DNA of 64,000 nt from Pedobacter jeongneungensis (GTDB lineage: Bacteria > Bacteroidota > Bacteroidia > Sphingobacteriales > Sphingobacteriaceae), in NCBI RefSeq assembly GCF_000633455.1, contig NZ_AYMG01000020.1, positions 1-64,000 of the forward strand, read 5' to 3'. Below, piece after piece: positions 9,401 to 18,375 of this stretch; position 1 is the first letter of the stretch; each line of letters opens with the position of its first letter. The notes beneath the pieces were generated by a model. It made no database searches, was not told the DNA's origin, and saw only the letters and a program-made list of their open reading frames with translations. Position numbers and translations under genes: made by a program.

Positions 9401-9929
9401 GCATTACCAAAAGGGTGGATTGATGATGTATGCGGTGAAAGAAATGATAGGGGAGCAGCAATTTAATGCGGTATTGCATCAGTTTATTGTTGAACACGAA
9501 AATCCAAAACCGAAGGCCAAAGCCGCTGACTTAGTTAATGCACTTTTAAATCAGGCTTCGTCTGAACAAAAGAAATTTATAAACGATTGTTTTAATGACG
9601 TGGTGACTTACAATCTGGGGATCAAATTACTTAGGTACACTGCCTTGAAGAACGGGAAATATAAAATTGATGTAGTGGTTTCTGCAGATAGATTTAGCGA
9701 TGGTGCTAAACAAAAGCCTGATCTGGAATTAGATTTAGCCTGTTTCGATGAATTGGAAAGTGATTGGGATGCTAATACAAAACCTGCTTATTTTAAGAAA
9801 TACCACATCAGCCAGAATAAGACTAAATTTTCTATTGTGGTCGATCGTAAACCTAAAACGTTAGCCATTGATCCTTATGGGTATTTATTGGATGCTGATG
9901 GAAGTGATCATGTTGTGGATGTGAAATAA
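6411..9929 (+). CDS. ABC-2 type permease fused to M1 family aminopeptidase
   Basis: A 1172-residue two-part protein. Residues 1-590 contain two sets of about six membrane helices, typical of paired ABC-2 permease domains. Residues from about 620 form an extracytoplasmic M1 metallopeptidase region with the zinc motif HETAH at 920-924 and a downstream Glu in LTESLAKY at about 944 (one residue further than the classical HEXXH-18-E spacing). Proteins with this layout are widespread in Bacteroidota next to a single ATP-binding subunit, as here. The natural substrate is unknown. A peptide that is both exported and trimmed, or peptidase control of transport, is a reasonable inference. The start overlaps the ATPase gene. 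Confidence 0.92.
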   Translation: MILDLLKFELKYHFGQISFKVAALLFFVLGFFCVVQGGFGSEEVHKNSPYVITNIIALLSLFSIFSGTLFSANVVLRDAMYRMEAVIFTTSVKKTPYFSVRLIGLLIAVFSLFVLVTLGIYTGTFFIDADRLGPFHITYFLQPLLIFALPNVLFSAGILFCTAILTKSVRTIYVAGVLIYILYMLASIFGNSPLLATSTMKASSPDILPLLLDPFALASFFGETRTWTDVQRNQQLFSLQGAFLFNRLLWIGITALITFVTYRLFHFRLEHQRRVKLKTVKSEHVDFIPYRVFRVWPNGFRYDFNTFKARFKFEMIFLFKNIPIMVMLLLWVFLYGVELKDQLFSGVYGIHSCPATGIIIEEMRSMKFGLILILFYAAETMSREKSVNIHSLIYSTPVQNSALWMAKTLSLFTLVFILVTLNIVIGILLQVSHGYFHIELPLYLTLYYYSAFPMLLFVVLIIFIQNLSTNKYLGMVLSMVVVFLISYAERFGVSHYLFRFATVPDLLHSYFNGFGYYANAFNWYMLYWTAFAAIIAVLTIGMWQRSIEVKVLERFRLIAKSLKQYKWIVAFALLTWVSCGTFIYHQTNIIGKYQNKEAQLAWRLGYEKRYKSMAALPQPIIKSVKTIVDLYPGEGQYTVKGTYLLKNETTLPISKIWISVNPAVNSFSVDVAGGDKSEIDERYNQQFITLKTSLKPNEELKMNFSFEIIRSGFTTFDSENSIVKNGTYIELEKFVPQLGYSYNFESDDKQERKKAGLAEIANKPDYGNTYELIDLETIISTEADQRVITVGELEKEWTASNRRYFKYKTAQPINFMFALSSAKYAFKKEKYGEIDLSIYYQPGQEYNLKSMFKGVKDAIDYGCKKFAKYPLKHLTIAEIPQYKGAATAYPGVVFSAENINFLGNYSQNGTIDQSYAIAAHETAHQWWANILAPVDGEGYAMLTESLAKYTENVLIEKTFGKMYLRKYLAYDNNLYFLNRNNSEKELPLAKTLDQSYVHYQKGGLMMYAVKEMIGEQQFNAVLHQFIVEHENPKPKAKAADLVNALLNQASSEQKKFINDCFNDVVTYNLGIKLLRYTALKNGKYKIDVVVSADRFSDGAKQKPDLELDLACFDELESDWDANTKPAYFKKYHISQNKTKFSIVVDRKPKTLAIDPYGYLLDADGSDHVVDVK

Positions 9930-9958
9930 AAGTATTTCATATTAAATTAGATTTAGTT

Positions 9959-10016
9959 TGTCATGTTGAGCTTGTCGAAACACCTATAAAAGTCCTTCGA
10001 CAGGCTCAGGATGACA
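9959..10016. repeat. Inverted repeat element (TGTCATGTTGAGC / GCTCAGGATGACA)
   Basis: Arms at 9959-9979 and 9996-10016 are about 21 bases each with a few mismatches and a 16-base loop. It lies just after the permease-peptidase stop codon. The motif TTCGACAGGCTCAGGATGACA is a dispersed repeat in many Bacteroidota. It could act as a terminator for the ABC operon. Confidence 0.7.
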
Positions 10017-10053
10017 TTTATCTTAATAGATTACAAGAAATCCATTCTAATTG

Positions 10054-10110
10054 TAGCGTCTCACTACGAATGCGATTATTTTTATAGGGTCTTAGCGAGA
10101 CGCTAAGACC
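10054..10110. repeat. Nested palindrome between convergent genes
   Basis: GGTCTTAGCG-aga-CGCTAAGACC at 10088-10110 is a perfect 10-base hairpin. The sequence TAGCGTCTC at 10054-10062 can instead pair with GAGACGCTA at 10097-10105, so two alternative folds compete. The site lies between the converging ABC/peptidase gene and the AraC-type gene and probably helps terminate one or both transcripts. Confidence 0.6.
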
Positions 10111-10134
10111 AGATTGCGTCTAAATTATGATTAC

Positions 10135-11076
10135 TCAATTTGCCCTAAACCCCTTTGGGGTGCACTGCGTCTGGCGTTTAAAAAATATATTAAAGTTAGC
10201 CGGATATTCAAAACCCAGACAGTATGCAATCTGTGCAATATTCCATTCGGTGTGCTTTAATAATGCTACCGCTTCAGTCGCTATTCTTCTTGAAATATGC
10301 TCTGAAGTGGTTTTTCCCGTTACTTCTTTTACAGCGTGGTTGAGGTGATTTACATGTACCAGTAACCTGCAGGCAAAGTCGTGGGCTGTTTTTAATTCTA
10401 AAATGTGTTCAGTAGAACCAATAGGGAATTGCCTTTCCAACAGTTCGAGAAACAATGCGGTTAAACGCGCCGATGCATTGTTCTGTTTAAATAAAATATC
10501 CTGTGGTTTTACCTTTAATGCTTCGTGAACGATCAGTTGCACATAATTCCTTAACAGATCGTATTTATGGATATAATCGCCATCCATTTCTTTCATCATT
10601 TTGCAAAAGATATCCCTTAAGGTTACTTCCTGATCCTCATCAATATGAATTACCGGACTATCGTTTATGCGCCACAATAACGAATCGCGAAGGGTTTCGT
10701 TGCGGTTATGTATAAAATTCTCGGTAAATAGACAGAAAAAACCTGCAGGCTTAGGCGAAGTACTTTCCCAGGAATATGGAATATTCGGGTTGGTAAACAA
10801 TAGCGCCCTACCTTTAATTTCTATGTCAGCATCGGCATAATGCAAAATTCCATTGCCAATAATCAGCGAAATTTTATAAAAATCCCTGCGGCTAAAAGCA
10901 GAGGGGATGTTGGTGCAAACCACGCTTCTGTTAAAAACATTAAAATGCCCAATATCATTAATCATCCCTAAGCTTGGCGTAGGGATCTCTGGCCTTGTAA
11001 TTTTCAGCCTATTATAAAAATCCTCTAAAGTTTCCTTTTTTTGAAGCGTAGAAAGCTCTTGGTTTTTTGATAACAT
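10135..11076 (-). CDS. AraC family transcriptional regulator
   Basis: A 313-residue regulator. The C-terminal 100 residues carry two helix-turn-helix motifs of the AraC type (VNHLNHAVKEVTGKT and NIAQIAYCLGFEYPANFNIFFKRQ). Residues 30-200 form an N-terminal cupin-like sensing region with no identifiable ligand motif. It lies 23 bases downstream of the efflux adaptor gene on the same strand, so it is the last gene of the RND operon and most likely controls it. The stop codon is followed by the palindromes at 9959-10110. Confidence 0.93.
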   Translation of the reverse strand: MLSKNQELSTLQKKETLEDFYNRLKITRPEIPTPSLGMINDIGHFNVFNRSVVCTNIPSAFSRRDFYKISLIIGNGILHYADADIEIKGRALLFTNPNIPYSWESTSPKPAGFFCLFTENFIHNRNETLRDSLLWRINDSPVIHIDEDQEVTLRDIFCKMMKEMDGDYIHKYDLLRNYVQLIVHEALKVKPQDILFKQNNASARLTALFLELLERQFPIGSTEHILELKTAHDFACRLLVHVNHLNHAVKEVTGKTTSEHISRRIATEAVALLKHTEWNIAQIAYCLGFEYPANFNIFFKRQTQCTPKGFRAN

Positions 11077-11099
11077 AATTAATCCTTAGTAACGTAAAG

Positions 11100-12200
11100 T
11101 TATGGTTTAATCACCATTCCTTCATGCATTTCCTCCGTAGGTTCTGCCACTAATTTGTCACCTTCTGCCAACTCTCCGAAAACTTCAACTTTATCTTCAG
11201 TTTCCCTGCCTTTTTTTACAGCTACTTTAACAGCTTTGTTATCAGCTACTTTTAATACAAATAATCCTTCGCTGGTATCTAATAATGCTTTTTTAGAGAT
11301 GATGAAAGTACTGGCATTGGCCGGAAGCGGGATATTCAGTTCGGCTACCATACCTGGCAATAAAATTTTTGAAGCGTTTGGAACATCCATTTCCACGCGT
11401 TCTGAACGTAAGCGAACATCTAAAGCGCCCGATAAACGTTTGGCTTTTGCTTTAAAAGTTTGATTAGGCAATGATTTAACAGTGAAACTGATTTCGTCGC
11501 CAGCTTTTAAATAGCCGGTGTAAACCTCTGGAATGGAAACGGCCAAGCGAAGGTTTTTTTGATCCTGCAGCGTAAATAAAGGCAGATCAGAACCTTTTCC
11601 TGTTGGACCAACATAAGCACCTAAATTTACATTTCTGGCAGAGATAATCCCGCTGAACGGTGCCCTGATGGTTAAATAATCCTGAACCGAACCTACTTCT
11701 TTATAAGCAGCTTTTGCAGCTTCGAGTTGTGCCAGATCGGAGTTCTTTTTGGCCATCGCCTGGTCAAGGTCGTTGGTAGAAATGGTGCCGGGGGTTTTAC
11801 TGGTTTCGTATAAACGGTTATAATTGGCTTTGCTGGCGGTGTAAATCGCTTCCTGTGCTTTAATCCTAGATTGTGTTGCAGCCAGTTGCGAAGTCATTTC
11901 CGGTGCTTCCAAAGTCATTAATAACTGGCCTTTGCTCACTTCTGATCCAATATCAACTTTTAACGATTTAACAAAACTGCTTACTTTAGCATATAAATCA
12001 ACTTGTTGATAGGCAATTAGTTCGCCTGGCAAGTTGAGTTGGGTTGATAACTTTTCTTTTTTAAGATCAAAGGTTGCTATGGCTGCTTCTTTTTCTTTTT
12101 TTGCCGGAGCTTTTGATTCTGTATGCCCACAGCCATATATAGCCGTTAGCATTAAAAAACCGGTACTTAATAATCCTGTTGAAAATATCTTTGTATTCAT
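11100..12200 (-). CDS. RND efflux periplasmic adaptor (membrane fusion protein), lipoprotein
   Basis: A 366-residue HlyD/AcrA-type adaptor. Residues 1-24 are a lipoprotein signal with lipobox cysteine Cys24 (IYGCGH). A split lipoyl domain (VKSLKVDIGSEVSKGQLLMTLEAPE and LTIRAPFSGIISARNVNLGAYV) flanks a short alpha-helical hairpin, followed by a beta-barrel domain. It links the inner-membrane pump with the TolC-like channel. The gene is 14 bases downstream of the RND pump gene. Drugs, metals or solvents are all possible substrates. Confidence 0.95.
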   Translation of the reverse strand: MNTKIFSTGLLSTGFLMLTAIYGCGHTESKAPAKKEKEAAIATFDLKKEKLSTQLNLPGELIAYQQVDLYAKVSSFVKSLKVDIGSEVSKGQLLMTLEAPEMTSQLAATQSRIKAQEAIYTASKANYNRLYETSKTPGTISTNDLDQAMAKKNSDLAQLEAAKAAYKEVGSVQDYLTIRAPFSGIISARNVNLGAYVGPTGKGSDLPLFTLQDQKNLRLAVSIPEVYTGYLKAGDEISFTVKSLPNQTFKAKAKRLSGALDVRLRSERVEMDVPNASKILLPGMVAELNIPLPANASTFIISKKALLDTSEGLFVLKVADNKAVKVAVKKGRETEDKVEVFGELAEGDKLVAEPTEEMHEGMVIKP

Positions 12201-12214
12201 TTGTGATGATGATT

Positions 12215-15200
12215 TTATTCGTTTTCTTCTAAACCTTTAATGTAGTGGATGCTATCTGTATCTTCCGGATCAAGCGACATCGAGTTGGTCGTCTGTTTTC
12301 CCTGAACCCATGCAAATACCAATGGCAATATAATCAATACAGCGAATGTGGAAGCCAATAAACCTCCAATTACTGCCCTACCCAGTGGCGAAACAGCCCC
12401 GCCACCTTCGCCATGACCGATGGCCATTGGTAACATACCTGCAATCATGGCAATACTGGTCATAATAATCGGGCGTAAACGTAAAGCCGCTGCCTCACGT
12501 GCCGATTCGAGTGCATTGCCATTGTGCTTCCTCAATTGTTCTGCATTGGTAATGAGTAACACCGCATTGGCTATAGATACCCCAACGGACATGATAATCC
12601 CCATATACGATTGAAGGTTTAAGGTTGATCCAGTTAGGGTTAATAATAATAAAGATCCCAGAATTACTGCAGGCACCGTTGCTAAAATAACCAATGGAAC
12701 TTTAAACGACTGGAAGTTTGCGGCCAGCATCAGGAATATTACCACAATGGCAACTAATAATCCCGATTGCAAACTATCTAAGGTATCACCTAATACTTTG
12801 CTCATTCCGATTGCGGTAACATTTAATCCCCTTGGTAATTCGCCCAGATCTTTAATTGCTTTTTGCATATCTTTTGATGCAGTTCCCAAATCGGTATGGT
12901 AAAGGTTTGCAGTTACCGATAGGAAAGGCATAGCCCCAATGTTATCATTTTCACCGGCGGTAGTATCTGGGGTGATTTTTGCCACGTCGCTCAGTACAGG
13001 CCGTGCAGAATTTTTTAATAAAGGAATTTCTCCGATATCATCTTTACTGGTCATCTGGTTAAGTGGTACCTGAACCTGCACATTGTATGGCAAAGCTGCT
13101 TTTTCATCCAGCCAGATATTTTTATCAGTATAACGCGATGATGAGGTGGAAGCAATCAACGATCTCGAAATATCAGCCATATCTACACCAATTTGCGCAG
13201 CGCGGGTTCTGTCGATATCAATGTTCAAAGATGGATATTTAATGGGCTGGGCAATCTGAACGTCCCTCATATAGGGGATTTCTTTTAATTCAGCCAGTAT
13301 TTTATTGGCGTATTTTTCGTTCAGTTTTTTGTTTTTACCAGCAATGCGGATCTCAACCGGGGTAGGAGATCCCTGGCTCAATACTTTATCTGTTAATTCT
13401 ATAGGCTCGAAAGAAAGTTTAACATCAGGCAAAAGGTTTTTGATTTTTTCCCTGAACTGATCCTTGAAATCGTCCATATCTTCTTCAAAATCTTTTAAAC
13501 TTACCTGAAAAACAGCTTCATGCGGACCGGCCATGAATTGGTAGATCGGATTTACCGAAAACTGTGCCGGGTGCTGACCAACATAAACGGAAGAAATGCC
13601 TACATGCTCTTCGCCAACCATTTTTTTCAATTCTGCCAAAACAACATTTGCTTTTTCTTCGGTACGCTCTAAACGTGTTCCATCAGGAGCGCGTAAACGC
13701 AACTGGAATTGGCTTGAATTTACCCTTGGTAAAACATCACGGCCAATGTTGACCAATAACAGGGCTGCAGAGCCAATAATTACCACCAGATAAATTAGTA
13801 CGACAGATTTTTTGTAAGGGAGTATGCGGTCTAGAAAACGCATAAAACGGTTTCTGAATTTATCAAAAAAGCCAATTTTGCCATCTCCGCTAAAATCTTC
13901 CCGTTCAACCAGAACCCTTTTTTGGTTGAGGGTATCTTTTTCCGATTCGAGTGTAATTCCGGTTGCTTTAAAATCTGCCTCATCCTGTGTAATGCCGGGA
14001 TGGTGTTCAGCTCCTTTTTTAGGATGCGCCACCATCAGCCAGTTGGCCATAATCGGCACAAAAGTTTGCGATAATAAAAACGATACCACCATCGAAAAGC
14101 CGATTGCGAGTGCCAATGGTAAAAATAATGCACCCGGAATACCAGTCATGGTAAAAGCAGGGGCAAATACGGCAAGGATACAGAACAGGATCAGCAATTT
14201 CGGGAAAGCGATTTCCTTACAGGCATCCCAGATCGCCAGGGCCTTGGGTTTCCCCATATCAAAATGCTGGTGGATGTTTTCTATCGTTACAGTCGATTCA
14301 TCCACCAAAATACCGATGGCCAGAGCCAATCCGCTCAAAGTCATGATGTTGATCGTTTGTCCAAATAGTTTCAGGAACAAAACGCCTGCAATAATAGAAG
14401 TTGGAATGGTGAGGATTACAATCAAGGCTGCGCGTTTATCACCAAGGAAAAGTAAAACCATTAATCCTGTTAATATGGCACCAATAGCACCTTCACTGAT
14501 TAAACTTTTTACCGCATTAATTACATAAACAGACTGGTCAAACTCGTAAGAAAGTTTAACATCTTCTGGTAATGAACTTTGGATATTCGGCAGGTTTTTC
14601 TTTAAATTTTTCACCACATCCCAGGTAGAAGCATCTCCTGATTTGGCGATACTTAAATACACCGAGCGTTTACCGTTGATTAAAGCATAACCTGCAACCA
14701 AATCGGCCCCATCTTTAACCGTAGCCACGTCGCGGAGCTGTAAATTCTGTACACTGCCTTTAAACAAAGGAATGTTTTCAAAATCCTTTACTTTTTTAAT
14801 GGTGTAATTGGTTGGCGTAAGGTAGTTTTTATCACCAATCCTCACGTTTCCTGAAGGTGCAGTCTGGTTATTTAACCTGATGGCTTCCACTACCTGATCT
14901 ACCGTTAAATTGTGCGAGCGGAGTAAAGATGGATTTACGTTAATTTCTATCGTTCTGGGGCTACCACCAAAAGGTGCCGGAGAGAGCAAACCCGGGATAG
15001 CAGAGAAACTTGGGCGAACATAGGTATTGGCCAGATCCTGCAATTCGTTGTTGGTGCGTATCGGGCTGCTCAATACCAATTGACCAACCGGTAGCGAAGA
15101 AGCATCGAAACGAATGACGAATGGAGGTTGCGAGCCCGGCGGGAAAATGGCCTGTGCCCTGGTAGACAGCGCACTGAGCTCGGCCGCGGCCTGGGCCATG

Positions 15201-15499
15201 TTGGTGCCCTCGTAATAGGTTAATTTCATCAGCATTAAACCCTGTATGTTTTTGGTTTCGATACTTTTGATACCGTTTGCAAAAAGCAGGATGTTAACGT
15301 ATTGTTTACCAAAATAAGCCTCCATCTGATCGGGAGTATAACCGCCAAAAGGGTGGGCAATATAAATTACCGGAAGGTTCATCTGCGGCAGGATATCAAC
15401 CTTGATCTGGTTGATGGCCCCTATACCGAAAAAGAACAGTCCAGCTACTAAAACTAAGATGGATATGGGTTTGCGGAGTGCGAAACGTATTAAATTCAT
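12215..15499 (-). CDS. RND efflux pump, AcrB/HAE1-like inner-membrane subunit
   Basis: A 1094-residue pump with 12 membrane helices and two large periplasmic loops. The helix-4 segment GLALAIGILVDESTVTIENI contains the conserved acidic residues of the proton relay. Between helices 6 and 7 there is a polar cytoplasmic stretch of about 75 residues (AHPKKGAEHHPG to DKFRNRFMRF), longer than usual. It is 13 bases downstream of the outer-membrane factor gene and 14 bases upstream of the adaptor gene, which makes a complete tripartite system. The relay has D and E in place of the DD pair of multidrug pumps, so specificity cannot be called. Confidence 0.95.
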   Translation of the reverse strand: MNLIRFALRKPISILVLVAGLFFFGIGAINQIKVDILPQMNLPVIYIAHPFGGYTPDQMEAYFGKQYVNILLFANGIKSIETKNIQGLMLMKLTYYEGTNMAQAAAELSALSTRAQAIFPPGSQPPFVIRFDASSLPVGQLVLSSPIRTNNELQDLANTYVRPSFSAIPGLLSPAPFGGSPRTIEINVNPSLLRSHNLTVDQVVEAIRLNNQTAPSGNVRIGDKNYLTPTNYTIKKVKDFENIPLFKGSVQNLQLRDVATVKDGADLVAGYALINGKRSVYLSIAKSGDASTWDVVKNLKKNLPNIQSSLPEDVKLSYEFDQSVYVINAVKSLISEGAIGAILTGLMVLLFLGDKRAALIVILTIPTSIIAGVLFLKLFGQTINIMTLSGLALAIGILVDESTVTIENIHQHFDMGKPKALAIWDACKEIAFPKLLILFCILAVFAPAFTMTGIPGALFLPLALAIGFSMVVSFLLSQTFVPIMANWLMVAHPKKGAEHHPGITQDEADFKATGITLESEKDTLNQKRVLVEREDFSGDGKIGFFDKFRNRFMRFLDRILPYKKSVVLIYLVVIIGSAALLLVNIGRDVLPRVNSSQFQLRLRAPDGTRLERTEEKANVVLAELKKMVGEEHVGISSVYVGQHPAQFSVNPIYQFMAGPHEAVFQVSLKDFEEDMDDFKDQFREKIKNLLPDVKLSFEPIELTDKVLSQGSPTPVEIRIAGKNKKLNEKYANKILAELKEIPYMRDVQIAQPIKYPSLNIDIDRTRAAQIGVDMADISRSLIASTSSSRYTDKNIWLDEKAALPYNVQVQVPLNQMTSKDDIGEIPLLKNSARPVLSDVAKITPDTTAGENDNIGAMPFLSVTANLYHTDLGTASKDMQKAIKDLGELPRGLNVTAIGMSKVLGDTLDSLQSGLLVAIVVIFLMLAANFQSFKVPLVILATVPAVILGSLLLLTLTGSTLNLQSYMGIIMSVGVSIANAVLLITNAEQLRKHNGNALESAREAAALRLRPIIMTSIAMIAGMLPMAIGHGEGGGAVSPLGRAVIGGLLASTFAVLIILPLVFAWVQGKQTTNSMSLDPEDTDSIHYIKGLEENE

Positions 15500-15512
15500 T
15501 TATATAGCCAGA

Positions 15513-16901
15513 TTAAAATTCGTTGATAAATATATCGTAATTGCCAAGAGCGGCCGATTTTAACAGTAAAGCCTGCCAAACATTGGTAAAGGCAATATCC
15601 CGATCCGTTTCAGCCCTGTTTAGCGTGAAAAGCGCCTGGGTAAGATCAACCAGCGTAGTCAATCCGTTTTTGTAAAGGGTGTTTTTTTGTAAATAGGCAT
15701 CAGATGCGGCTTTTACCTGGATAGGTGCTTCCCTATAATTGGCCAATGCATTGTTCAGTTTGGTTTCGGCAAGTGCCAGTTGCGCCCTTAATTGCTGATC
15801 GACCAGATTGTATTCTTCTTTTAAACCCTGGCTAATGTATTCTTGTGCACGTACTTGCGGACGGTTTTTTAATAAAGTGGATAAATTCCAGGTCATTCCT
15901 ATGCCAATCAAATAGTTTCCACGGGTGGGATTGATACCATCCGCATAACTGGTAGAATATGCACTTTGATCTAAGGCATAACCTGAGCTAAATCCCGATC
16001 CCCGTCCCTGCATTACGCCAAAGAAAGTAAAGGTTGGATAGTAGAGTTTTTTGAAATAGTTAACCTGCTGATCACTTACATCAACCCGGTTTTGATAAAA
16101 CTTTAAAAGCGGATGTGAACTTTTAACCGCGGTATCTTGCAGCAGATTGCCTGGGATACGGGTGATAGAAGCCGTATCCAAATCGTAGGAAGTAGCCGTT
16201 AAGCCCATTAAAACCCCTAAACGGTTAGCTTGTTCCTGCTCTAAATCTTTTGCCTTTGTTAAGGCAATTTTTGCATTCGAAACTTCTGCTTTTGCAAATG
16301 AAGAATCTACCCCTGCAATTAATCCGTTTTTAGCCCTGATGATGGCTGTATTTTGAAAAGTGACAGCACGGTCGAGATTTTTCTGCTGAGACCTGGTTAA
16401 CCTTTGAGCAGCCAATAAGTTTAAATATGCGCCTGAAACGCGGATTTCCTGCTGGAATTTTTCCTGTTCCAGATCATTTTTATCCCTCTGGTAAGCCGCA
16501 TTGGCCACTTTTATGCGGTCTCTGATTCTTCCGAAAGTGAAGAAATCCCAGTTTACATTAGCTAAATACAAACCGCCAAATGCAGCATTCCAGTTTTGTT
16601 TGTCTAAAGATGGACCGGATGAAGCTGTTCCTAAACCTCCTAAGCCATATTGCGGACCATTTTGTCCGTTAATGGTTCCATAATCCTGTTGAGCACTTAA
16701 ACTGAAATTTGGCAGGTACTCTCTTTTGGCCTGTTGTACGGAAGATTTTGAGGCATTTGCATAATTATCTTTTGCCTTAATGGTGCCGTAATTGGTAATT
16801 GCAGTGTTAACAGCTTGTTTAAGGCTGAGTGTTTGGGCACTAACACCGATGGAATTGATAAATAATAATAGCGGGAAATAAAATAAAGATGTACGAGACA
16901 T
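15513..16901 (-). CDS. TolC-family outer membrane efflux protein
   Basis: The start at 16901 (MSRTSLFYF) is chosen because it gives a normal signal peptide ending near VSAQT; the frame stays open to an ATG at 16922, seven codons upstream. The mature protein of about 440 residues contains two internal repeats rich in Gln and Ala coiled-coil heptads, typical of the TolC/OprM trimer. It is the first gene of the four-gene operon (outer membrane factor, pump, adaptor, AraC regulator), and the others follow within 13-23 bases. Upstream lies the inverted repeat at 17108-17219. Confidence 0.93.
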   Translation of the reverse strand: MSRTSLFYFPLLLFINSIGVSAQTLSLKQAVNTAITNYGTIKAKDNYANASKSSVQQAKREYLPNFSLSAQQDYGTINGQNGPQYGLGGLGTASSGPSLDKQNWNAAFGGLYLANVNWDFFTFGRIRDRIKVANAAYQRDKNDLEQEKFQQEIRVSGAYLNLLAAQRLTRSQQKNLDRAVTFQNTAIIRAKNGLIAGVDSSFAKAEVSNAKIALTKAKDLEQEQANRLGVLMGLTATSYDLDTASITRIPGNLLQDTAVKSSHPLLKFYQNRVDVSDQQVNYFKKLYYPTFTFFGVMQGRGSGFSSGYALDQSAYSTSYADGINPTRGNYLIGIGMTWNLSTLLKNRPQVRAQEYISQGLKEEYNLVDQQLRAQLALAETKLNNALANYREAPIQVKAASDAYLQKNTLYKNGLTTLVDLTQALFTLNRAETDRDIAFTNVWQALLLKSAALGNYDIFINEF

Positions 16902-17107
16902 AGTGTATAATTTACACGGCAAATGTAAATTATGGCGGCAATATCAAAGTATTCAGTTCAAATCAAAAATTATGCGAATCAAATAATAATCGAAATGTTA
17001 CTTAATGACCAATGAAAACACCCTTTGAACCAATTTTTAGTGGTAATTTTTGATACATGTATTAAAATAAGACAAAAGGATTACAAAGCTAAGCTACTTC
17101 AAATTAA

Positions 17108-17219
17108 AAAACTCGTCATTGCGAGGAAGCTTTTTCAGCTGACGAAGCAATCTTACAACATTCGCTACAGCGTGCGCATTAAGATTGCTTCGTCGTTCCT
17201 CCTCGCAATGACGAGTTTT
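17108..17219. repeat. Long nested inverted repeat (CGTCATTGCGAGGA family)
   Basis: Outer arms AAAACTCGTCATTGCGAGGA at 17108-17127 and its exact complement at 17200-17219 are 20 bases each. Inner arms GACGAAGCAATCTTA at 17141-17155 and its complement at 17180-17194 are 15 bases each. The whole 112-base unit can fold into one long hairpin. It fills the gap between the efflux operon start and the SRPBCC gene end and is a mobile-type intergenic repeat. Confidence 0.8.
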
Positions 17220-17223
17220 CTAT

Positions 17224-17643
17224 TTACCCCTCTTCTGTATATTTTTTGAAATTATCCAGAATAGCCTGCCATCCGCCACGCTGCATTTCGATCGGATTGG
17301 TAGATTCCGGATCAAAAGTTTCAATTACCCTGGTCTGTTCGCTTAAAGGCTCGAAAATGATGCTTACTTTTCTGCCGTCTTCTAAACTGTATTCAATTTT
17401 TTTATTGGTATCAACTGTGGTATAAGTTCCGCCAAAATCAAAGCTCATGCTGCCATCTTTTGCGGCCATGGTGCTTTTAAATTTACCACCAACTTTTAAA
17501 TCGTTTTCCGAATAAGGGGTATGCCAGTCCGGAGAAGCAAAACTCCATTTGGTAATGTGATCCGGATTGTTCCAGAATTCCCAAACTTTTTCTACTGGTG
17601 CATTTACTGTTGTTTCTACTGTGATTGCTGTGGTGTTTTCCAT
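17224..17643 (-). CDS. SRPBCC / AHSA1-type START-like domain protein
   Basis: The start at 17643 (MENTTAITVETT) was chosen over an ATG 24 codons upstream, because the family begins at this point and the upstream residues are low-quality. The protein is 139 residues, the usual size. It shows the opening VNAPVEKVWEFWNNPDHITKW and the closing GGWQAILDNFKKYTE, which are typical of the activator of Hsp90 ATPase-like branch of the SRPBCC fold. These bind hydrophobic ligands in a deep cavity, and most bacterial members have no known role. The gene stands alone. The ligand is unknown. Confidence 0.9.
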   Translation of the reverse strand: MENTTAITVETTVNAPVEKVWEFWNNPDHITKWSFASPDWHTPYSENDLKVGGKFKSTMAAKDGSMSFDFGGTYTTVDTNKKIEYSLEDGRKVSIIFEPLSEQTRVIETFDPESTNPIEMQRGGWQAILDNFKKYTEEG

Positions 17644-17853
17644 TTTCTTAGTTGTTTTAAATTGTATGGTAAAGTTATACGAACTTTTACAGCCCCGAAA
17701 GTGTAAATGCGACAAAAGTGGGGGTGAAATACCACTATTGCTATCTAACTTTTTAATTAACCACAGCTAAAAAGGATAAACACAGATGGAAATATTCGCA
17801 TTTATTTTAATGCCAGCACTTTTTTAAACCGAAAGATAAAATGTTTGCTTCTT

Positions 17854-18375
17854 TTAGTGTACTTCAGTATAAATAAAGGTTACCGTATCTTTTGATGCCA
17901 GTCCACTCATATTGCCACCCGTGTAAACTACTTTGTAACTCGATCCTTTTTTCAGGTCGTAGGCTTTAAGCAGATCTGCATTTGCAACGAGGCTGTCTCC
18001 GGCATTTACTTTCGAATAACTAGATGCAGGTGGCGGCATTACCCTTTTTGCCATTGCACCCTTGTACTGTGCTTCTTCTCCTTTTTCATCGGTGATGCTT
18101 AAATAACTGCTCATTAAGGGTTCAAACGGTGTATGCCAGATACAGAAACTTTTAACAGTATCGCTGTTATTGTATACCACAAACCTTAACAATAATGGAT
18201 CGCCGGGAGCAACATTACCATTAATTTTTATTTTGGCTTCAAGCGAATCGTTTTTACTTGATGTAGTGGATTGTGCTGTGCTTTCGCTCTTGCTGCTTGC
18301 TGTATTTCTTGTGGCTTCGCTACAGGCTGAAAATAAAACCAGAAGTGCAGGGATAATTAATTTGATGTTTTTCAT
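17854..18375 (-). CDS. Putative lipoprotein with an immunoglobulin-like domain
   Basis: A 173-residue protein with lipoprotein signal LIIPALLVLFSACSEA (lipobox cysteine at 18). After a Ser/Thr-rich linker (about residues 22-45) it has a single beta-rich domain with GNVAPGDPLLLRFVVYNNSDTVKSF. This resembles the small beta-sandwich domains found before some secreted peptidases. No catalytic motif is seen. It is probably anchored in the outer membrane or periplasm. The gene is monocistronic. The function is not recognised. Confidence 0.75.
   Translation of the reverse strand: MKNIKLIIPALLVLFSACSEATRNTASSKSESTAQSTTSSKNDSLEAKIKINGNVAPGDPLLLRFVVYNNSDTVKSFCIWHTPFEPLMSSYLSITDEKGEEAQYKGAMAKRVMPPPASSYSKVNAGDSLVANADLLKAYDLKKGSSYKVVYTGGNMSGLASKDTVTFIYTEVH

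Noticed and set aside
13824..14528. 234-codon plus-strand frame inside the RND pump gene
   Set aside because: It is antisense to a well-supported pump gene and its composition is that of a shadow frame.
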